Assembly: GCA_963713545.1 (NCBI GenBank)
Contig: CAVQME010000007.1
Span: 1-64,000 of the forward strand
Length of the DNA: 64,000 nucleotides
Source of the DNA: CAVPLM01 sp963713545
Lineage (GTDB): Bacteria; Actinomycetota; Thermoleophilia; RBG-16-64-13
Reading direction: 5' to 3'
Position numbers and translations under genes: made by a program. Shown one piece after another: positions 60,170 to 64,000 of the stretch. Numbering within the stretch: position 1 is the first letter of the stretch; the number at the start of each line of letters is the position of its first letter. Below the pieces are notes generated by a model that worked only from the letters and a program-made list of their open reading frames with translations, searched no databases and was not told where the DNA came from.

Positions 60170-60399
60170 TCCGTACGCTTCAGGGTTCTTCTGGAAGCCG
60201 CCCGAACGAAGTCGGACTCCTCTTCGGATTCCAGCACGCATATGGCGTCGAGTGCCGCGGTGATCCTGTCAGCCGAGTGGCGGGCCACGTACTCCCTCAC
60301 CGCGCGGCTGTACAACTGGCTGCGAGATTGGTTGAGCTCTGCGGCCAGTACTTCGGCCGCTTGGAACAGATCGTCTGGGATGGAGATGGCGGTCTTCAT
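60163..60399 (-). CDS. MazE-like ribbon-helix-helix antitoxin
   Basis: A 78-residue antitoxin: MKTAISIPDDLFQAAEVLAA and LNQSRSQLYSRAVREYVARH form the ribbon-helix-helix, and the acidic tail ESEEESDFVRAA should block MazF. The gene is first in the pair and is coupled to mazF. Its ATG sits at the predicted transcription start. Confidence 0.88.
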   Translation of the reverse strand: MKTAISIPDDLFQAAEVLAAELNQSRSQLYSRAVREYVARHSADRITAALDAICVLESEEESDFVRAASRRTLKRTEW

Positions 60400-60405
60400 A
60401 CCGCG

Positions 60406-60434
60406 AGTATAACCGCCGCCGCGTCCAGCGCCAA
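60406..60434 (-). promoter_or_regulatory. mazEF promoter, probably leaderless
   Basis: TTGGCG (60434-60429), 17 bases, then TATACT (60411-60406) on the minus strand. Transcription should begin at about the antitoxin ATG (60399). Confidence 0.65.
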
Positions 60435-60749
60435 CGTGGAGCGGATGGTCGCTCTCGATCCCGATGTCAACGCGCTCTCCCACGGTACCCACTGTCGCTC
60501 AGATCCCCGCTCGCTTGTCTCCGTCCTTGGTAGGAGGACCACGAGGAACCTATGAAAGACATCGATGGACAGACTGTGCACCGCCGGGACGCACCCAGGT
60601 AGAGCCCGGCGCTAGGACCCGGCCGTGGCCTGTCTTCTTAACGCGATCGTTACGCGATCGCGGCCCGTCTGTGAAGTCCGCGGTCGAATATGGATGTGGG
60701 CAGGGTTCAAAGATGTGCGTACGGTCCCAGATCGAAGGAGGGAATTGCG
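60435..60749. other. Non-coding region ahead of the GerMN gene
   Basis: About 315 bp without a credible gene. It contains a direct repeat ACGCGATCG at 60642-60650 and 60653-60661, an operator-like arrangement, and AAGGAGGG for the next gene. The island edge probably lies here. Confidence 0.45.
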
Positions 60750-61730
60750 ATGAGACTCTCAGGTGAAGATGCATCCAAGTGGATCGCCAGGATCGGCCTG
60801 ACGGCCGTGGTGCTGCTGACGATCCTAGTCGTCACCGCAGTCGCAGCCGGCTGCGGATATGGCTCCGAGACGGAAGAGGGCGGCGGGATCAGCACCACCG
60901 AGAGCACCCAGACCACGGTCACAGAGCCCTCCGAGCAGACGACCACCACCGCGCAGGCCCCCGTAAGCACCACCATCCCCTCTTCGACCACGACCGCAGC
61001 ACGCGATTCCGAGGAGACCGTGACCCTCAATGTCTACTTCGTGCGTGACGAGAAGATATGCGCAGCCGCCCGGGTCGTCCCCAAGACCCAGCAAGTCGGC
61101 GCCGCAGCGATGGAAGCGCTGCTCGAAGGTCCCACCGCCGAGGAAGAGGCTGCGGGGGTTTTCGACGCTATCCCCGAAGGCAGCACCTTCCTCGGCCTTG
61201 AAATCGAGGACGGCATCGTCTCGGTGGATCTCTCCGAGGAATATGCGTCCGGTGGAGGCACCCTCTCCATGTCGATGCGACTGGCTCAGGTGGTCTTCAC
61301 GCTCACCCAGTTCCCGACGGTGAAGGGCATCGAGTTCAAGCTCGACGGCCGACCGGTCGAGGTGTTCGGCGGTGAGGGCATCATCCTCGATCACCCAGTG
61401 GACCGCAGCGACTACGAAGAGCTTTCCCCGGCCATCCTGGTGGAGTCGCCTACCCTGGGCAACACGGTCATTAGTCCCCTGCGGGTGACGGGAACCGCGA
61501 ATACCTTCGAGGCCACCTTCAGGATCAACGTCGTCAACTGGGACGGCCTCATCATCGCCGACCAGGTCGTGACGGCTACCTCGGGCACGGGAACGCGCGG
61601 CACCTTTGATGTGACCGTCTCTTTCGAGGTCGACCGGGAGGGCCTGGGAGCCCTGATCGTCTTTGAGAACTCGGCGAAGGACGGCTCTCCTATAAACGTG
61701 GTCGAGATCCCGCTGCAGTTGGAGAAGTAA
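60750..61730 (+). CDS. GerMN/Gmad2 domain lipoprotein
   Basis: A 326-residue lipoprotein: a helix and lipobox AVAAGC near residue 36, a Thr-rich linker, the GerMN domain (VTLNVYFVRDEKICAAARVV, AAMEALLEGPTAEEEAAG) at about 95-215, and the Gmad2 domain (ILVESPTLGNTVISPLRVTG) at about 228-322. Despite the spore-germination name, this pair is common in non-sporulating actinobacteria as an envelope protein. AAGGAGGG lies eight bases before the ATG. Confidence 0.9.
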   Translation: MRLSGEDASKWIARIGLTAVVLLTILVVTAVAAGCGYGSETEEGGGISTTESTQTTVTEPSEQTTTTAQAPVSTTIPSSTTTAARDSEETVTLNVYFVRDEKICAAARVVPKTQQVGAAAMEALLEGPTAEEEAAGVFDAIPEGSTFLGLEIEDGIVSVDLSEEYASGGGTLSMSMRLAQVVFTLTQFPTVKGIEFKLDGRPVEVFGGEGIILDHPVDRSDYEELSPAILVESPTLGNTVISPLRVTGTANTFEATFRINVVNWDGLIIADQVVTATSGTGTRGTFDVTVSFEVDREGLGALIVFENSAKDGSPINVVEIPLQLEK

Positions 61731-61758
61731 CTCGAGGAGTGAGCCCCTATCTCGCGGC

Positions 61759-61809
61759 AGCCGCCCCTACTGGAACCCCGGCCCGCCCTGGCCGGCCCAG
61801 GGGGCGGCT
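61759..61809 (+). terminator. Hairpin terminator of the GerMN gene
   Basis: AGCCGCCCC (61759-61767) and GGGGCGGCT (61801-61809) pair exactly, with further GC pairing between them. No T run. Confidence 0.55.
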
Positions 61810-61927
61810 CACCTCCACTTGATTCCCCGTTGCGATTGACACCGAGTTCCTAAGGTCTATGCTGGAGCCATAGTCGGCGAGCCATGGTTGGCGGAAACGA
61901 CCGTCCCCGTCCGGGAGGAGGGCTGAG

Positions 61928-62185
61928 ATGGCTGAGCAAGAGATCGGTGTGGTGTCTCACTATTTTGACAAGATCGAAGTCGCTGCGATCCGTCTCACCA
62001 AGGGCATGCTCAAGAGCGGCGACAACATCCATATCCAGGGGCACTCGACGGATTTCCAGCAGGTGGTCGCGTCGATCCAGATCGAGCACGCTGTTGTCGT
62101 CGAAGCCAAGACAGGTGACGAGATAGGCATCAAGGTCGACCAGCGTGTGCATCAGCACGACAAGGTCTTCAAGATAGAAGACTGA
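61928..62185 (+). CDS. EF-Tu domain 2-like small protein
   Basis: An 85-residue protein formed only by a translation-factor beta-barrel: GVVSHYFDKIEVAAIRLTKG then DNIHIQGHSTDFQQVVASIQ and GDEIGIKVDQRVHQHDKVFK. It has no GTPase domain. Relatives are often found with U32 peptidases, but none is seen here. GGAGGAGGGCTGAG leads to the ATG. Role unknown. Confidence 0.85.
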   Translation: MAEQEIGVVSHYFDKIEVAAIRLTKGMLKSGDNIHIQGHSTDFQQVVASIQIEHAVVVEAKTGDEIGIKVDQRVHQHDKVFKIED

Positions 62186-62393
62186 CCCCCGGGGAACCGA
62201 CGCCGACTCCCCTCCGGGCAACGCCGGCTCCTCTCCGGACGCCCCAGGTCCACGCGCATCCGGTGTTCCTTCAACCACCGCCCTGGCCGGTCATCTATGC
62301 GCTAAGCTGGTGAGCGGCGAGCAGGGTCGTTCTGACCGGCGTCGCCGCAGCACTCCCCGTCTGTTACAGCAAGCCGACCCGCCGGGAGGAGCG

Positions 62394-63908
62394 ATGGCCG
62401 AGTTCCCCGCCGACAGCGCAGCGCGACCCGCGCCCGATGTCTCCGGTGCGGCCGGTTCGCCTGGTGCCGCTCCTGCGAAGAGCGCAGCCGATGGGGCAGG
62501 CCCCACCCGCGCGGCCGCCACGGCGGCGGCCGGCGGCGCGCCGCTCACCGAGGATGACGCCCAACTTCTCCAGCAGCAGATGCGCGACCACCTCTGGCTG
62601 CCCTTCACCCAGGCCCAGGGGCTCAAGCCCATCATCATGCAGCGGGCGGAGGGAGCGCTCGTCTACGACGTGCACGGACGTGAGTACATCGACGCCTTCG
62701 CCAGCCTGTGGACCGTCAACGTGGGCCACGGCCGTCGGGAGATCTTCGACGCGATCACGGCGCAGGCGGAGGAGATGGCCTGCTACCACATCTTCGGGAT
62801 CGCGAACGCTCCCAGCATCAAGCTGGCCGCCAAAGTCGCCGAGCACCTGCCTGGCGACTTGAACCACGTCAGCTTGACCCTGGGTGGTGGGGATTCCGTC
62901 GACACCGCCCTCAAGATCGCCCGCCAGTACTGGCGCAACATGGGCAAGGGCGGCAAGTTTATGATCCTCTTCCGCGACCGCTCCTATCACGGGACCACTT
63001 TCGGGGCCACCAGTGCCCAAGGGCTGTCCGGCAACCGCGTCACGTTCGAGCCGTTGCTCCCAGGGTTCATCCGCATGGGTGCACCCTACTGCTACCGCTG
63101 CAGCTGGGGCAAGGAGTACGGCCACTGCAACCTGGAATGCGCCCGTCAGGTGGAGAAGGAGATCGCCTTCTATGGGGCGCAGAACGTCGGTACCTTACTG
63201 GGCGAGACCGTGATCGGTACGGGAGGCGTGATCCCGCCGCCGCCCGAGTATTGGCCCCTGGTGTGCGAGATCTGCAAGGCCAACGACGTGCTCGTCATCA
63301 ACGACGAGGTCATCACCGGTTTCGGCCGCGCCGGCGCTTGGTTCTCGTGCGAGCTCTTCGGCTCCGACCCGGACTTGGTGACCATGGCCAAAGGCCTGTC
63401 CTCCGGCTATCTGCCTCTGGGAGCGGTGGGGGCGAGCGAACGGGTGTACGGAGCTTTCCTGGGAGACGCGCTGGAAGGCAAGCAGTTCATGAGCGGCGCC
63501 ACCTATCACGGTCACCCTCTGTGCTGCGCGGCCGGTCTGGCCAATCTCGAGATCATCGAGCGGGAGGATCTGGTCGGGCGCTGCCGCGAACTGGGACCGT
63601 ACCTGCAGGAAGGGCTGCGCAGCCTACTCGAGCACAAGATCGTCGGCGACGTGCGCGGGCTCGGCCTGGTGGCCGGCATCGAATATGTGCAGAACAAGGA
63701 GACGAAGGACTGGTTCCCTGCGAGCATCGGCGCGGCGGCGCGCGTGCGCGACGCCGCCTTCGAACGGGGCGTCTTCGTCCGCCTCCTCGGCGGAGGCCAT
63801 TGCCACGCCATAGCCCCGCCCTTCGTCATATCGAAGGAACAGATCGACACGATCGTACGCGTCCTCGACGAGTCGATCACGCTGGTAGAGAGAGAGCTCG
63901 GCTACTGA
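62394..63908 (+). CDS. Class III PLP-dependent aminotransferase
   Basis: A 504-residue aminotransferase with a 60-residue disordered Ala/Pro/Gly-rich N terminus ahead of the fold. The PLP-binding Lys is in TMAKGLSSGYLPLGA and the Asp in INDEVITGFGRAG. A Cys-bearing stretch (YCYRCSWGKEYGHCNLEC) near residue 230 could bind metal. GGGAGGA precedes ATG 62394. It transfers amino groups to keto acids, aldehydes or pyruvate; the precise substrate (for example taurine, beta-alanine or a diamine) is unclear. carB follows. Confidence 0.9.
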   Translation: MAEFPADSAARPAPDVSGAAGSPGAAPAKSAADGAGPTRAAATAAAGGAPLTEDDAQLLQQQMRDHLWLPFTQAQGLKPIIMQRAEGALVYDVHGREYIDAFASLWTVNVGHGRREIFDAITAQAEEMACYHIFGIANAPSIKLAAKVAEHLPGDLNHVSLTLGGGDSVDTALKIARQYWRNMGKGGKFMILFRDRSYHGTTFGATSAQGLSGNRVTFEPLLPGFIRMGAPYCYRCSWGKEYGHCNLECARQVEKEIAFYGAQNVGTLLGETVIGTGGVIPPPPEYWPLVCEICKANDVLVINDEVITGFGRAGAWFSCELFGSDPDLVTMAKGLSSGYLPLGAVGASERVYGAFLGDALEGKQFMSGATYHGHPLCCAAGLANLEIIEREDLVGRCRELGPYLQEGLRSLLEHKIVGDVRGLGLVAGIEYVQNKETKDWFPASIGAAARVRDAAFERGVFVRLLGGGHCHAIAPPFVISKEQIDTIVRVLDESITLVERELGY

Positions 63909-63950
63909 TCCAACCTAGTGCACTGATCCAACTGCGAGAGGGGAGTTTCC

Positions 63951-64000
63951 ATGCCAAGGCGCCAGGATATCCGGAAGGTCCTCATCATCGGCTCGGGCCC
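63951..64000 (+). CDS. carB: Carbamoyl-phosphate synthase large subunit, 5' end
   Basis: Only 16 codons fit before the window ends: MPRRQDIRKVLIIGSGP, which matches the highly conserved start of CarB (PKRxDIxKVLIIGSGPI). GAGGGGAG lies nine bases before the ATG. The enzyme makes carbamoyl phosphate for arginine and pyrimidines. Confidence 0.85.
   Translation, partial: MPRRQDIRKVLIIGSG

Noticed and set aside
60396..60581. 61-codon frame overlapping the mazE start by ATGA
   Set aside because: It runs through the promoter boxes of mazEF, which explain that DNA better.
55852..60749. Right-hand attachment repeat of tRNA-Arg
   Set aside because: I searched by eye for a second copy of the GTTCGAGTCGCGCC end and did not see one in the window.

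Overview
The window is GC-rich DNA from a bacterial chromosome, most like an anaerobic or facultative member of the Actinobacteriota. Pointers are a GerMN/Gmad2 lipoprotein, a stand-alone EF-Tu-domain-like protein, split Ku and ATP-dependent ligase genes, DHA2 and MMPL exporters, many GTG/TTG starts with ATGA or GTGA overlaps, and a dense set of molybdenum and iron-sulfur redox enzymes. No rRNA or taxonomic marker is present, so this placement is inference.

Layout. 0-5 kb (minus): a two-component operon with a LuxR-type regulator, a lipoprotein solute-binding protein, a hybrid-length histidine kinase and a lone receiver. 5-10.6 kb (plus): MacB-like permease and ATPase, a quinone-oxidoreductase-like MDR enzyme and an MMPL exporter. 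10.7-12.7 kb is a graveyard: a molybdopterin oxidoreductase remnant, a ClC gene with two frameshifts and the last 31 codons of a TrkH gene. 13-19 kb: ferredoxin-like protein, DHA2 exporter, flavin reductase plus nitroreductase, a 159-bp palindromic element and an MFS gene. 19-23.5 kb: a tightly overlapping operon of a small membrane protein, FAD oxidoreductase, molybdopterin oxidoreductase (one frameshift) and a four-cluster ferredoxin. 23.5-32.5 kb: HD-GYP and HEAT proteins that share an N-terminal domain, a QueG-like protein, an HGSNAT-type acyltransferase, DUF4389, a carboxylesterase and an epimerase.

32.5-37.8 kb: a sulfite-oxidase-family molybdoenzyme, a cytochrome b, SlyD and an OsmC-family gene interrupted by an in-frame TGA exactly where the catalytic cysteine belongs, followed at the right distance by a SECIS-like hairpin. 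I read this as a selenocysteine-containing OsmC, and it is the strongest finding. A DUF362 protein and a polyferredoxin membrane protein follow. 37.9-55.5 kb: ATP-dependent ligase, HEAT plus GT2 pair, HIT, Ku, a duplicated PepSY-like secreted protein with an OmpR/kinase pair, MFS, UvrD-like helicase (one frameshift), TatA, P-type ATPase, NAD-binding protein and a molbindin.

55.7-55.85 kb carries tRNA-Ser(GCT) and tRNA-Arg(ACG). Just beyond them, 55.85-60.6 kb looks like an accessory island: AT-rich NfeD-like gene, a second DUF362 gene, small secreted or membrane proteins, and a MazEF pair with an extra ribbon-helix-helix protein. The core chromosome resumes with the GerMN lipoprotein, the EF-Tu-like protein, a class III aminotransferase and the first codons of carB at the right edge.
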